This document shows positions 20,805-33,000 of a stretch of DNA of 64,000 nucleotides, piece by piece; the first letter of the stretch is position 1; each line of letters begins with the position of its first letter. The DNA comes from Spongilla lacustris (Eukaryota > Porifera > Demospongiae > Spongillida > Spongillidae): positions 7,080,234 through 7,144,233 of the forward strand of contig OX442420.1 of assembly GCA_949361645.1 (NCBI GenBank). The letters run 5' to 3'. Position numbers and translations under genes: made by a program. Under the pieces are notes generated by a model. That model did not search any database and was not told the DNA's origin. It was given only the letters and a program-made list of their open reading frames with translations.

Positions 20805-22275
20805 AGGGGTCTGAGACTTTAGCACGGGGACCTGCCCTTGCAAGAAATGCTCTGGCATTTGAGCGCACAAGGGAAAGGTTTAGTCTGGAATAAATGCTGT
20901 CCAGAGTGGTGGAAGTGAAGGAGTTAACCTGGACTGTAAGGCGGGAAGCAAGTTTCTTGAAAGTATTAGAGGCAAGTTGGCCCCAGGCTCCGAATGATTC
21001 GACAACAAGGGGTATGCAACTCCAGCCTAGTTTAGGGTGTGTAACCTCCCTGAATAATGAAAATCGATTTCTCCGAATAATTTTAAAACACTAATCAATT
21101 TTTCAGGTTTTTCTGGATCAGAAAATCGATTTTTTTTCCCGAATACTTGAAAAAAGAAAATCGATTTTTCCGAATAGGTTTTAACAATTTGCCAGCCGAA
21201 TACGTAGGTTATTCAGGTTTTCTGCTCACTGAGCCACCTAAATGTACACATCACACCAGATACCATCCTACAGCTAAACCATAACACCAGATGCCCTCAG
21301 CATACATACACCTACCCCTATCACACCAGTGCCCTCATGAGACACACAAACACACCTCCCCCGACACACCAGATGCCCTCATTAGTCACACAACCACAGC
21401 TACCCCCATCACACCAGGACACCCTCCTACAACTACCCACATTACACCAGATCAGTACAGCATGCATCCACAGCTACCCACATCACACCAGATGCACTCA
21501 GCACACTACCACAGCTACCTACATAGGCCTAAATCGCTTGGCCTAACCACATACCTAGATGGGCGTGTCCTGACCTAAGGTAGCGTGGCCACGCTGAGGT
21601 CTACCTACAGATGTACACTGTCACATCGTACACCATGCCAAAAGAGTAGAACCACAGATGAAGTTTATGCACCACCGGCCATGCAGCCTCCATTTCACCA
21701 TAGCAAATACTAGTAACTAAGTAGGCCTAAATGCGATCGCGGCAATACCAGCTCAGAGTTATTGATGCAAGAAACCAGCTAGCTAGTCCGAAATGCACTA
21801 AGCGAACTAACTTTGATTTGTAGCTGGAGCTGTTCGTCGTCATGACTCATGAAGAGGGAGATCTGTTGGCTAGTTCGAATTACGTACTGCCCGTACATGT
21901 AAACTGCATATGATCTCTTCCCCACGTAGTATAGTAATAACAACAGTATTGTACTTGTAATATCGTAAACGCGTATCCGGATATCGTCATAAAAAGGTAT
22001 TCGAATAATGGGCGAATTGTCGATGCGGACGACGAATACCTAAGTACCTCCGAATGGAGATTCACTAACCGGTTATTTCGAATAGAACAAATCCAATAAT
22101 CGATTTTTCCGAGTAATGCTAAATTACTATTCGAACGGATAGGTTTTTGCGAATATCCGAATAACCCGAATAACCTGATAACCGGTTACACACCCTAGCC
22201 TAGTTCTGCACAAATCCCTGAATTTGCTTGTATTTTTTGCTGTTCTGTGGCAAAAGCTGCAGAGCCTGCTGTGTG
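20805..22275 (-). pseudogene. RLE-type endonuclease fragment split by a hAT-like insertion
   Basis: Minus-strand similarity to the frame at 19522 occurs in two blocks. Block 22275-22206 has the AGSAAFATEQQK and SGICAEL portions. Block 21024-20805 has CIPLVVESFGAWG, LASRLTVQ and LVRSNARAF. Between them lies the element at 21033-22197 with its 8-bp target duplication. The reading frame is the same on both sides once the insert and one duplication copy are disregarded. Confidence 0.6.
21033..22197. mobile_element. hAT-like non-autonomous element, 1165 bp
   Basis: Termini TAGGGTGTGTAACC and its exact reverse complement are flanked by a perfect 8-bp duplication GCCTAGTT (21025-21032 and 22198-22205). 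The 8-bp duplication points to the hAT superfamily. The inner ends carry many GAATAACCCGAATAAC / AAAATCGATTTTTCC repeats. The middle (21240-21545) is an imperfect minisatellite around CACCAGATGCCCTCA. No transposase is visible. Confidence 0.85.
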
Positions 22276-23293
22276 TCCCGCTTCGGAAACTATGTCCGGT
22301 TTTAGCGGAGACGACACAGATAGGTCGAACGCAGCAGGTTTGCCATTAAATTTTAAAAAGGTATTTGCCTAAACATAGTTATTGTGTATCCATAAATTAT
22401 TGAGATTGATAATCCTATTTAAAAATAATAAGTGTTGCATTCTTTTGTGAAGACCCTGTATCGAGAGTTACGGCAGTAACTCTCATATAGGATTTGTGCC
22501 GTATCATGAAATCATTAAAAAAACAGCGACCCGCGTATAACTCACGAACCGAGAAACGGATGTGCAGCTCTTTATTGCTATCGGACCACAATGGAAAGAC
22601 GATCATTTAAACATTTTGTTCAAATCGCCAAACAGTTTGCTTTAAGAGAACAAAAAAAGTTCGTGGTTCTCGTTCCCAGTCCCAAATTTCTCCTCCGACA
22701 GTTTTTCCTAGGGGCGGTTTTAGAGAGCACCAGTTACACCAAAAATCGTAGAATTTTTCTATCGACTGCCCATTGGTGTCAGATATACAGCTTAGGTACA
22801 AAGCAATAATTACGCCATATTGAGTACTTAACACAAGCGTTCCGATGACAATACCTATACGTATAATTAGAAACGTATGGTACCATAATGTTTGTTCGCC
22901 ATGTTTAACTAGCGTTGTCAAAATGCCTTTACGGGAACGACAGGGAAGAGCCAAACGTAGAGAGGAATACATCCAAAACCGAGACGGTGAATTAGAAACC
23001 TCCCGGGTTCGGTACAATGCGAACCGCGCTTCTATTTAAAGAGGTGTATGCTGTGATGAGCAGAGTTACAATTTGGATCAACGTCATTTGTGAACAGTCC
23101 TATATTTAGCAACGTACAATGCGCGCGGACCCTGAAAAAAAGCGAGCGTCTGCTACAGTGCATAAAGCTTGGCGCGCGAGTTTCAACGTAGAACAGCTGC
23201 GAATGTAACATACATGTAAACATTGTGTTGCTAGGCAATAAGGCTTGTCATACAAACGTACCGGCCGGTTGTAAGTATACTAGTAGTAAAAAA

Positions 23294-23577
23294 GTGAATG
23301 AAACAAGATATAAAAATCATTCTCTCTGAGTAAGTTAGTGGTATATAGGATTTGAAGGCAATGGTGGTGTAAAAAGGAAGGGAACAAGGGAGTGGAGATA
23401 CAATAATCATTCCTATATTTAGCAACATAAATGTAATGCATGCCGTTCTATATAGGAATAATTATTGTATCTCCACTCCCTTGTTCCCTTCCTTTTTACA
23501 CCACCATTGCCTTCAAATCCTATATACCACTAACTTACTCAGAGAGAATGTTTTTTATATCTTGTTATAGATACCAT
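23294..23577. mobile_element. Foldback MITE, AACAAGATAT family
   Basis: AAACAAGATATAAAAATCATTCTCT on the left mirrors AGAGAATGTTTTTTATATCTTGTT on the right. The arms include GGCAATGGTGGTGTAAAAAG and its reverse complement around a short centre with GCATGCCG. It forms the end of the first unit of the tandem pair at 22459-24768. Confidence 0.75.
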
Positions 23578-24480
23578 TAATGCACAAATCAATGCAGCTG
23601 AATACTACTGTTTAGGACAAAGTCCACTACGTAGGGATCATGTTTTCTTCTTTGTTTTATGTTGTACTTGCTTATCGAGAATTACGGCAGTAACTCTCAT
23701 ATAGGATTTGTGCCGTATCATGAATATCATTAAAAAACCCCGCGACCCGCGTATAACTCACGAACCGAGAAACGGATAGTTTAGCTCTTTGTTGCTTCGA
23801 ACCAGAATGGAAGGACGATCATTTACACGTTTTGTTCAAGTCGCTAAACAGTTTGCTTTTAGAGAATTAAAAAAAAGCTCTTAGTTCTCGTTCCCAGTCC
23901 CAATTTTCTCCTCCGACAGTTTTTCCTGGGTGAGTATAACTCGGGATAGGAACGGTTTTAGAGAGTACCAATTGCACCATTAGATGTAGAATTTATCTAC
24001 CGACTGCCCATTGGTGTCAGATATACAGATTTGGTATAAAGCAATAATTACGCCATATTGAATACAAGCGTTCCCATGACAATACCTATACGTATAATTA
24101 GAAATTTATGGTACTATAATTGTTTGTTGTTTGTTTAACTAGCGTTGTCAAAACGCCTTCACGGGAACGACAGAGAAGAGCCAAACGTTGATAGGAATAC
24201 ATCCGAAACCGAGACAGTGAACAATGCTTCTATTTAAAGAGGCTGTGATGAGCAGAGTTTAGTTATTCGATTTGGATCAACGTCATTTGCAACGATAAAA
24301 TTGAATAGCCTATATTTAGCAACGTACAATGCGGATCCTGAACAAAAGCAAGCGTCTGCTACAGTGCATAAAGCTTGTCGCGCGAGTTTCGATGTAAAAC
24401 AGCTGCAAATGTAATTATGTAACATAAATGTGTTGGTAGGCAATAAGGCAACTTGATTTTGTCATACAAACGAAAAAATG

Positions 24481-24766
24481 AATGAAACAAGATAAAAAAA
24501 AACATTTTCTCTGAGAAAGTTAGTGGTTTATAGGATTTGAAGGCAATGGTGGTGTAAAAAGGAAGGGAACAAGGGAGTGGAGGAGATACAATAATTATTC
24601 CTGTATTTAGCAACATAAGTATAATGCATGCCGTTCTTCTAAGTGCTAAATATAGGAATAATGTATCTCCACTCCCTTGTTCCCTTCCTTTTTACACCAC
24701 TATTGCCTTCAAACTCTATATACCACTAACTTTCTCAGCGAGAATTTTTTTTAATCTTATACATTT
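24481..24766. mobile_element. Foldback MITE, AACAAGATAT family
   Basis: Same structure as 23294-23577, at the end of the second tandem unit. The two copies differ by point changes and small indels, for example the GGAGGAGATACAATAATTATT stretch. This shows the MITE was present before the unit was duplicated. Confidence 0.72.
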
Positions 24767-25055
24767 CTAGGCAAGAAGTTGCAAATGCAAATCCACACGC
24801 AGTGCTATACAGGTCCACTATTTTTTGCAGTAGCAATTCAGATGAATCATGCTCAATCACCGCTGCTACAATGCCCCACTGAAAACGTAGGTCATCATTA
24901 CGTAGTATAGCCTCACTACACGTAGGAGCACACCATTGCTTATTAGAGGCAAGTGTATACTTCCTCTTTATCTCCTCTTCCATGATCAAAAATATGTCAT
25001 ATGCTTGATCGTTAATAGTCCAGAGGCCTCCTCGATTGATCATATACCCATCCAC
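24760..25055 (-). pseudogene. Transposon ORF C-terminal fragment
   Basis: The frame has INRGGLWTINDQAYDIFLIMEE, then LLLQKIVDLYSTACGFAF and CLEMYK. This arrangement (RGGL, D...W, LL..I..L, GF.FA..LE.YK) recalls the C-termini of multicopy transposon proteins in cnidarians and sponges. No catalytic domain is present upstream. The residues end at the foldback MITE boundary. Confidence 0.4.
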
Positions 25056-25059
25056 CTCT

Positions 25060-26560
25060 AACTTTCACTGCTACTACTGACTCCGTCACCTACTAACTCC
25101 ATTAGAAGGCACATCATGACATATTTTTGGGGATGTGTACTCAAATCGATGCTAAAATACACTTTTCGGAAAGCATACACCGCAAGTCGCAACGTATCGC
25201 AGAACAGCATTCCTCGAGTCAGATTAATTGGGCTAAGCTTTATACATATATATCGTATGCCAATTGGCCACGCTTCCTAGATCTCCCAATGCACCATTGT
25301 ATATGGTACATACTGTACTCAATGATAGGTCTAGAAAGCACACCGTTCGGCGTTCGCGATCGATGGAGCGGCGGCAGAAAAACTACATGCAGACGATGCA
25401 GTGCACCGCGTGGTTTCAGTGAGGCTAGGGTACGTCCATGCTGGCGTTTGAGCAGAAGGGAGCATCAAAATCAGTACACGTCATTGTACAAATGCTTAAT
25501 TGATATTAATTTTGAAGTGTTATGCGTACAACTTATTAACCACGAGTTATTTCTTCGACGAATCAGGTTGTGAGTATATCTGGATCAACTGGCTATCAGT
25601 GAAAATCAAGAGTTTTAAAACCATTATGGTTTTTATGGTCAATAATCTCTACTGTAACAGTTGTGATCCTAGCTTATTTAAGGATGGTGTCAATCCTTAA
25701 TTAAATAACGATGTGCCACTTCCTCCCTGTTTTACCACATGGATATTGATCATATTAACATCATTTAAAGTTTGTTATGGAGGCTAATCAGTATACAATT
25801 GACCAATAGCATTTATTTTATCTTACTTGGTTAGCAAAAGTATGCACTGTAAAAGACGATCCTTATTTAAGGATAATGACATCCTTTTAAAAATAAGGAT
25901 TTTTCCCCGGAGATTAAACATTAAGCATTCTGAATGTATCCATCATCTGGTGCATTGCACTTTCAAATGCTATAGATAATTACAACGGTTTACTACTGCA
26001 GTAATAATTCTACAGCAGCTTTACATTACTGAGCACCAAGTGTATCTCGTTGTATTTTGTAATGCTACAGATATCCAGCTATTGCTACAGAATGTCATAG
26101 AACGCATTGAACACCATTGTAACTGGCGCTGAAACTATAGCATTCAGAGAAATGCTACAATTTACCGCCAATGTCGAAATATAGTCACGTGAGAAAATTC
26201 TTATCCTTTAGCCTCGTTCGCAGACACACAATTCAAATCGTTGGGCGTGACCCATCATTAGCCATGCAATGCATCTGCTCAGACGCTGAGGTCGAACCAC
26301 CGCGCCGCCTTGAACCAAGCGTACAGCCTAGCTTGAACAAAACCTACTACTGTACCAGTGCTTTTACAGTAGATGTCTCAAGTCGCGTCTACTCATATGC
26401 ATGGGGAAGCTAAACTAGACTCAGTTATGCCCATGGATCCCTTCACAAACATCTACTATTTAAAATTACGATACATGTAGGTCTCGTGCCCAGACCCAAT
26501 CATCGCAGCTGCGGATGAAAGTTAATAGTCACTACACGTACACTATCGAATAATAGTGAA
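25060..26560. other. Unassigned intergenic stretch
   Basis: Short ORFs at 25127-25573 and 26171-26413 lack recognisable domains. An AAGGATGGTGTCAATCCTTAAT / AAGGATAATGACATCC pair (25680, 25862) hints at a small inverted element. Nothing firm. Confidence 0.4.
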
Positions 26561-26562
26561 AT

Positions 26563-26745
26563 CCACTCGTTTTGGGGATGATAATATCTTTGCTCACGTG
26601 ATAATGGCACCATGGTATAATGCTACATATAAGGTCGCACCCTCGGGTTAATCACGTGATCAGATGCTATCTTTGCTCACGTGAGAATGGCACCATTGTA
26701 ATATTACATTAAATCCACCGCCCACAGTTTTGCAATCACGTGATA
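26563..26745 (+). repeat. Short direct repeats with CACGTGA motifs
   Basis: The stretch ATATCTTTGCTCACGTGATAATGGCACCAT at about 26585 recurs at about 26668 as TCTTTGCTCACGTGAGAATGGCACCAT. Further ATCACGTGAT sites lie nearby. CACGTG is an E-box, but here it is part of the repeat. Confidence 0.6.
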
Positions 26746-27048
26746 CGATGGTCATAAATGTATTAAACATACATAAACTTTGTATAGTAAAAGCCTGCAC
26801 GTTACTACAGCAGTCAAACTCTTATCCATAAACTGATTGTCTGGTAGATAGCTCATGCTGCATGCTTCAGTCTGCTCCACGTTCTTGTCCTCATGCACAC
26901 TCCTAGCTCTCTTATATAAAGGAGACATTGGTGAATACAGTATGCAGTGACAGCACACATACCTTGCATGAATGTATGGCTTATATCTGATAGAGCTTTG
27001 TTTCGGGACAGTAAGGAACGTGTAGAGTAACATTCTTTAAGTACGTAC

Positions 27049-27570
27049 CTTGCCTTCAATACAAGACAATGCTTTCTCATGAGGATGAGAAACAGCGTGT
27101 AAGGAGAGTGTGTAAGAATGTCTCAGTACGTACCTTGTTACAATCATTCGCAGCCCTTCCAGGGAAGGAAGAGATGGCACCCCTCACACGCAGGGCAGAT
27201 CTCTGCTACGCGGATGGATGGGGAGCACTTATTGGAGAACACTGCGTAGAGAGATGGTTGGATGTGTGTACTCCAAGCACACATCAGTCATCCATTACCT
27301 TGTCTTGAATACAAGACAATGCTTTCTCATGAGGATGAGAAACAGCGTGTAAGGAGAGTGTGTAAGAATGTCTCAGTACGTACCTTGTCACTATCATTCG
27401 CTTGATCAAATTAGAGTCTTTCCAGGGAAGGAAGAGATGGCACCTCTCACAGGCAGGGCAGATCTCTGCTATGAGGATGGATGGGGAGCACTTATTGGAG
27501 AACTCTGCGTAGAGAGATGTTTGGATGTTTGTATTCCAAGCACACATCAGTCATTACCTTGCCTTCAATA
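27049..27570 (+). repeat. Two tandem units of about 250 bp
   Basis: ACAAGACAATGCTTTCTCATG at 27061 recurs at 27311. Both units contain CCAGGGAAGGAAGAGATGG, GGCAGATCTCTGCTA and GGAGCACTTATTGGAGAAC. A third unit starts at about 27555 but fades at once. Short ORFs here repeat in both units with no recognisable domain. Confidence 0.85.
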
Positions 27571-27788
27571 TAAGCAAATGTTTTCTGTTTCAAATCCTAC
27601 CCGCAGACACTCAAACGATGACGCGCAGTAAAGATGTGCTGACGGAATCAGATGTCTTAAAATAACCTGACCAGGCTGTGACAAAAAAAGACGCACGGGC
27701 ACCTCCCAGAGGTTATCTGCAAAAACTGGTGGCTGGTACGGGCCCGTGCCGATGTAATCGGTCTTATATCGGCGTGAGAGTAGAACTG

Positions 27789-29264
27789 GGCATTTTCCTA
27801 GTTGAGGTTCCGTCATTAGTATTCATTGCTACTACTACGGATTCGAGGTTTTCCTATCGCTCTGTGACTCATGAATATAATTAGCACTCCGACGGATATA
27901 ATTCAAGAGGTCAAAAATAATAGAGGCCAAATCTGGTTTGAGCATTGAAAACTCATCGCTAACAGGGTAAAGCTTCTTGCCTCAGCTCAACCTCACCCGC
28001 CTCCGAAATTCCCCCCCCCCCCCCCCTCCCCTCCACCGGTACCGCCGCCGCCTCACCCGCGCCTCTCATCTATGTTTTAACTACGTGCACCAATAAGGGC
28101 AACTAACGCAGTCCTTGGTAATGCTATGTTGTACACCCTCACCTTAATCAGCAGCCGTGCCGCATACGAAAATATCGCGTAGGTCAGGGGCTCAGGGCGC
28201 CGAGCTCAGCCGCTATATTTTGCTCCACTAATGGCTAACAAAAACTATAGTAGGCACGTGACGTATTACACATACCATTACGATCGTAGCTATAAAAAAA
28301 AAAAAAAACACAATTCCCTATAGATAATTCCAGGGTCGGACGCAGGGGAGCAAAGGGTAGAGGGTAAGGGAAAAGGGGTGGGGGCGTCGCCCCTCCCGCT
28401 CCAGCTAAGGGATATGGGGGTCGTTCCAGCCGTTCACTTTCTCTCCAGCACGCTTCAGCTCAGGTTAACGGTTACAGGTTAACACAATAGTCTTATTATT
28501 TTTCATTGATCGCGATGCACAGTGATATGGATTAGTAATCCATATCACTGTGCATCGCGATCAATGAAAGGAATTAAAAGACTTGACGTAGAATTATTGA
28601 AAACGGCCCAGCCAAAATTCTTGCAATACATGTAGGGGAATTATTTATTTAATAGCTAAAGTATGTAATACGTCACGTGAGTTAACTCGTGTTCGTTTCA
28701 ACTAAATAGTCTACACTGAACGATCCGCTGCGATCCATGTACATATAAGGCCTACAGTAGCTAGAGATGCTGTTGAGCGCACGGTTAGGCTAGTGCCTAC
28801 TATAGTTTTTGTTAGCCATTAGTGGAGCAAAATATAGCGGCTGAGCTCGGCGCCCTGAGCCCCTGACCTACGCGATATTTTCGTAGGCGGCACGGCTGCT
28901 GATTAAGGTGAGGGTGTACAACATAGCATTACCAAGGACTGCGTTAGTTGCCCTTATTGGTGGACGTAGTTAAAATAGGCGGGGGTAGGCGCGGGTGAGG
29001 CGGCGGCGGTACCGGTGGAGGGGGGGGGGGGGGGGGGGGGAGGATTTCGGAGGCGGGTGAGGTTGAGCTGAGGCAAGACGCTTTACCCTGTTAGCGATGA
29101 GTTTTCAACGCTCAAACCAGATTTGGCCTCTATTATTTTTGACCTCTTGAATTATATCCATCGGAGTGCTAATTATATTTATGAGTCACAGAGCGATAGG
29201 AAAACCTCGAATCCGTAGTAGTAGCAATGAATACTAATGACGGAACCTCAACTAGGAAAATGCC
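27789..29264. repeat. Large palindromic (foldback) element with hairpin core
   Basis: The left arm (27789-about 28258) is repeated inverted at about 28792-29264. A second inner match is CACGTGACGTATTACA (28256-28275) against 28663-28681. The core at 28503-28567 has exact 29-bp arms around the 7-bp spacer TTAGTAA. Arms include homopolymers (C run 28011-28026, G run about 29021-29040). No ORF of note. It may be a transposon, but no target duplication was recognised. Confidence 0.8.
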
Positions 29265-29268
29265 TACG

Positions 29269-30293
29269 GGTAATTCTATATATATATATTTGCCACCCTT
29301 GTAGCATCATTGTCTAGTTTGGACATGCTATTTTTCCCATGTGTTCTCCCCATAGGGATATGCAAAATTGCTGTACATTTGTATACCCTACAGTGTACAG
29401 CTTTTAATATACGACAAATTAAAATTTTCATTTTTTTCGTAACCTCGGTTAACTCGGTTGAGCATATCCTGAGTCCTGAAACATTCTGATTGATTTGAAT
29501 ATATTCAAAACATTGCTAAGATAGAGGTCTGCATAAAATTAATTGATTTTAATAACTTCTTGGCATATTACATGAAAAAGTCATGAATTTGTAATGAATT
29601 GTGACCTATCCAAAAATACGAAAATATGAATCAGACCAAACTTGTACCATAGTTAGCTAACCATACCCCAAACATATTTAACTGGAAAGCTTACTGGGAC
29701 ACATATTCTCACGGCTGGGACAGCTCATAAAGTGGCTGGCAGCCATGTTATGTTTTGACAGTACCATAGCTATGTAAACTATCCTATGTAAACAAACAGT
29801 TGCAAGGAGGAATAACATGGCTGCCAGCCACTTTTTGTGCTGTCCCAGCCCTGAGAATACATGTCCCAGTAAGCTTTACAGTTAAATATGTTTGGGATAT
29901 GGTTAGCTAACTATGATACAAGTCTGGTCTGATTCGTATTTTCATATTTTTAGATAGATCACAATTCATTACAAATTCATGACTTTATTCATGTAGTATG
30001 CCAAGAAGTTATTAAAATCAATTAATTTTATGCAGACCTCTATCTTAGCAATGTTTTCGATATATTCAAATCAATCAGAATGTTTCAGGACTCTGGATAT
30101 GCTCAACCGAGTTAACCGAGGTTATGAAAAAAATGAAAATTTTAATTTGTCATATATTAAAAGCTGTACACTGTAGGGTATACAAATGTACAGCAATTTT
30201 GCATACTCCTATGGGGAGAACACATGGGGAAAATAGCATGTCCAAACTAGACAATGATGCTACAAGGGTGGCAAATATATATATAGAATTACC
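29269..30293. mobile_element. Foldback element, 1025 bp, 6-bp target duplication
   Basis: Almost entirely palindromic: the left half GGTAATTCTATATATATA... is repeated inverted to ...TATATATAGAATTACC. Arms run to about 29760 and 29815 around a short spacer containing TAGCTATGTAAACTATCC. A perfect 6-bp duplication CCTACG lies at 29263-29268 and 30294-30299. It is inserted right at the end of the larger palindrome 27789-29264. A degraded relative is at about 61410-61520. The superfamily is not identified. Confidence 0.85.
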
Positions 30294-30486
30294 CCTACGT
30301 CAGTACTATATCTATAACTTTTCAACTTATCTGACGTCCGACCTCCTGTTCTTTCGGGTAGGTGTGCTGTCTATCTCCGCGTAATAGTATAAGGCATATT
30401 GCTGAAATTATTGGCGCCAATCAATAACGCGTAATTTGCTAATCATATTCACGATATTTATATTGACTTTTCCCTGAGCCCAGAAC

Positions 30487-32130
30487 ATGTGCAAAGGGTG
30501 CACAAACAAGGAGACAACACTTCTCAATGACTTTATGCTAGGGTTACCACTATACATCTCACCTGACCCACTGGCAGAGATGGGCCTAGTCCCCAGCAGG
30601 AAACCTTACTTTCTGGTTAACCTGAGTACCAAGCTTTTCCCAATGCACAGGACATTTGGTAATGGTGTAAAAACAAGGGGACAACACTCCTGAATGATTC
30701 TTCACTTGTGTCATGGCTATCTTCCCTGACCCATTGGCAGAGATGGGCCTAGTCCCCAGCAAGAAACCTTACTTTCTGGTTAACCTGAGTACCAAGCTTT
30801 TCCCAATGCACAGGACATTTGGTAATGGTGTAAAAACAAGGGGACAACACTCCTGAATGATTCTTCACTTGTGTCATGGCTATCTTCCCTGACCCATTGG
30901 CAGAGATGGGCCTAGTCCCCAGCAAGAAACCTTACTTTCTGGTTAACCTGAGTACCAAACTTTTCCCAATGCTCAGGACATTTGGTAATGGTGTAGAAAC
31001 AAGGGGACAACACTCCTGAATGATTTTTCACTTGTGTCATGGCTATCTTCCCTGACCCATTGGCTGAGATGGGCCTAGTCCCCAGCAAGAAACCTTACTT
31101 TCTGGTTAACCTGAGTACCAAACTTTTCCCAATGCTCAGAACATTTGGTAATGGTGTAGAAACAAGGGGACAACACTCCTGAATGATTTTTCACTTGTGT
31201 CATGGCTATCTTCCCTGACCCATTGGCTGAGATGGGCCTAGTCCCCAGCAAGAAACCTTACTTTCTGTTTAACCTGAGTACCAAACTTTTCCCAATGCTC
31301 AGGACATTTGATAATGGTGTAGAAACAAGGGGACAACACTCCTGAATGATTTTTCACTTGTGTCATGGCTATCTTCCCTGACCCATTGGCTGAGATGGGC
31401 CTAGTCCCCAGCAAGAAAACTTACTTTCTGGTTAACCTGAGTACCAAACTTTTCCCAATGCTCAGGACATTTGGTAATGGTGTAGAAACAAGGGGACAAC
31501 ACTCCTGAATGATTTTTCACTTGTGTCATGGCTATCTTCCCTGACCCATTGGCTGAGATGGGCCTAGTCCCCAGCAAGAAACCTTACTTTCTGGTTAACC
31601 TGAGTACCAAACTTTTCCCAATGCACAGGACATTTGGTAATGGTGTAGAAACAAGGGGACAACACTCCTGAATGATTTTTCACTTGTGTCATGGCTATCT
31701 TCCCTGACCCATTGGCAGAGATGGGCCTAGTCCCCAGCAAGAACCTTACTTTCTGGTTAACCTGAGTACCAAACTTTTCCCAATGCTCAGAACATTTGGT
31801 AATGGTGTAGAAACAAGGGGACAACACTCCTGAATGATTTTTCACTTGTGTCATGGCTATCTTCCCTGACCCATTGGCAGAGATGGGCCTAGTCCCCAGC
31901 AAGAAACCTTACTTTCTGGTTAACCTGAGTACCAAACTTTTCCCAATGCATAGGACATTTGGTAATGGTGTAGAAACAAGGGGACAACACTCCTGAATGA
32001 TTTTTCACTTGTGTCATGGCTATCTTCCCTGACCCATTGGCAGAGATCGGCCTAGTCCCCAGCAAGAAACCTTACTTTCTGTTTAACCTGAGTAACAAAC
32101 TTTTCCCAATGCACAGGACAAACAAGTGGA
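30487..32130 (+). repeat. 163-bp tandem satellite, about 10 units
   Basis: The anchor GACCCA(T/C)TGG recurs at 30565, 30728, 30891, 31054, 31217, 31380, 31543, 31706, 31868 and 32031: a period of 163 except one unit of 162. Internal units are nearly identical. The outer edges (30487-30560 and 32120-32180) are diverged. Since 163 is not a multiple of three, the 112-codon minus-strand frame at 31564-31902 is a by-product of the single 162-bp unit. Confidence 0.95.
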
Positions 32131-32180
32131 CAACACTACTCACTAGCTTTCTGCTGGGGTCAAGACTATCCCATATGATC

Positions 32181-33000
32181 CAGTCGGAGAGAGATGCGTA
32201 TATACGTGTATAGTTATTGATTTTCTGCATACTGACGGAATAGCAAGCAATTAACTTTGATACTAGCTAGCTAGCTTTATTTTTTAAATACCGCTTTGTT
32301 ACAATACATGCGCATTAAAAACACACCATGCACATGCAACTAGTCTGGGAGACACTGCAATTATTTACTGTCGCGATTATAGGTACAATTATAATGCAGT
32401 AATACTTATAATATTGTGTTGATACGTGTACTAATTATAAGCTTCTGGATGGGCGCGCATGCCAGCAAGCATGAAGTTCCCACAAAACATGTACATTAGC
32501 TGATGGAGATCATATATTCGCTAACACAATCTTTCGAGACAGCACAAATTTCTAATGTTTACATGCCACGCCCCCGTATGTAAACTATGTGATCTTACGT
32601 ACACATCTAAGCTTATATATAGACTAAAGTGATGTGGTCGTTAGTACGGCACTTGTTACACACTTCGATGAATCGCGCGTGTGATCGAATCACCCTGGCC
32701 CCATGCAGCCCAGTTCCAAATCAATTATAACAGTCATGATTATAATAATCATATTTAGTTAGAAGCACAGTTACACAATGTACATGTACAAAACAAAGCA
32801 TCAGTCAAAACAAAGCTTGCAGCTGAGGATGACAGAGGAAGGTACAGATGTTGCCTGAAAAACCAAGATAGTGCATGTGTGTGAGAGAGATGGTTGTACA
32901 TGTACATGCATCTTGACATGGCACCCATCATGGTCCCTGCAAAACCAAGTGTGCAGGACATCTGCCACAAGGGATAGTTCAAAAAATGTCCCCTCCCCCC
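32181..33000. other. Unassigned intergenic stretch
   Basis: No gene recognised. It contains several TACATGTA-type words and a GTGTGTGAG-rich patch. Minus-strand frames at 32755-33349 are driven by the ACACAC/CCCATGG repeats. Confidence 0.4.

Larger units (their letters stand above)
22459..24768 (+). repeat. Tandem pair of about 1.1-1.2-kb repeat units
   Basis: TATCGAGAGTTACGGCAGTAACTCTC at 22459 recurs at 23673 (offset 1214). The units stay similar through the CGACCCGCGTATAACTCACGAACC, TTCGTGGTTCTCGTTCCCAG and CCATTGGTGTCAGATATAC blocks, a short basic frame beginning MPLRERQG (22924), and the terminal foldback MITE. Frames are broken in the second unit, so no gene is called. Related degraded sequence sits in intron 2 of both Roco genes. 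Confidence 0.75.

Noticed and set aside
31564..31902. 112-codon minus-strand ORF with two copies of a 54-residue repeat
   Set aside because: A by-product of the 163-bp satellite: one 162-bp unit keeps two units in the same frame, and other units break it.
30487..32130. Regularly spaced repeat considered as CRISPR-like
   Set aside because: Units are head-to-tail with no variable spacers, in a eukaryotic context.
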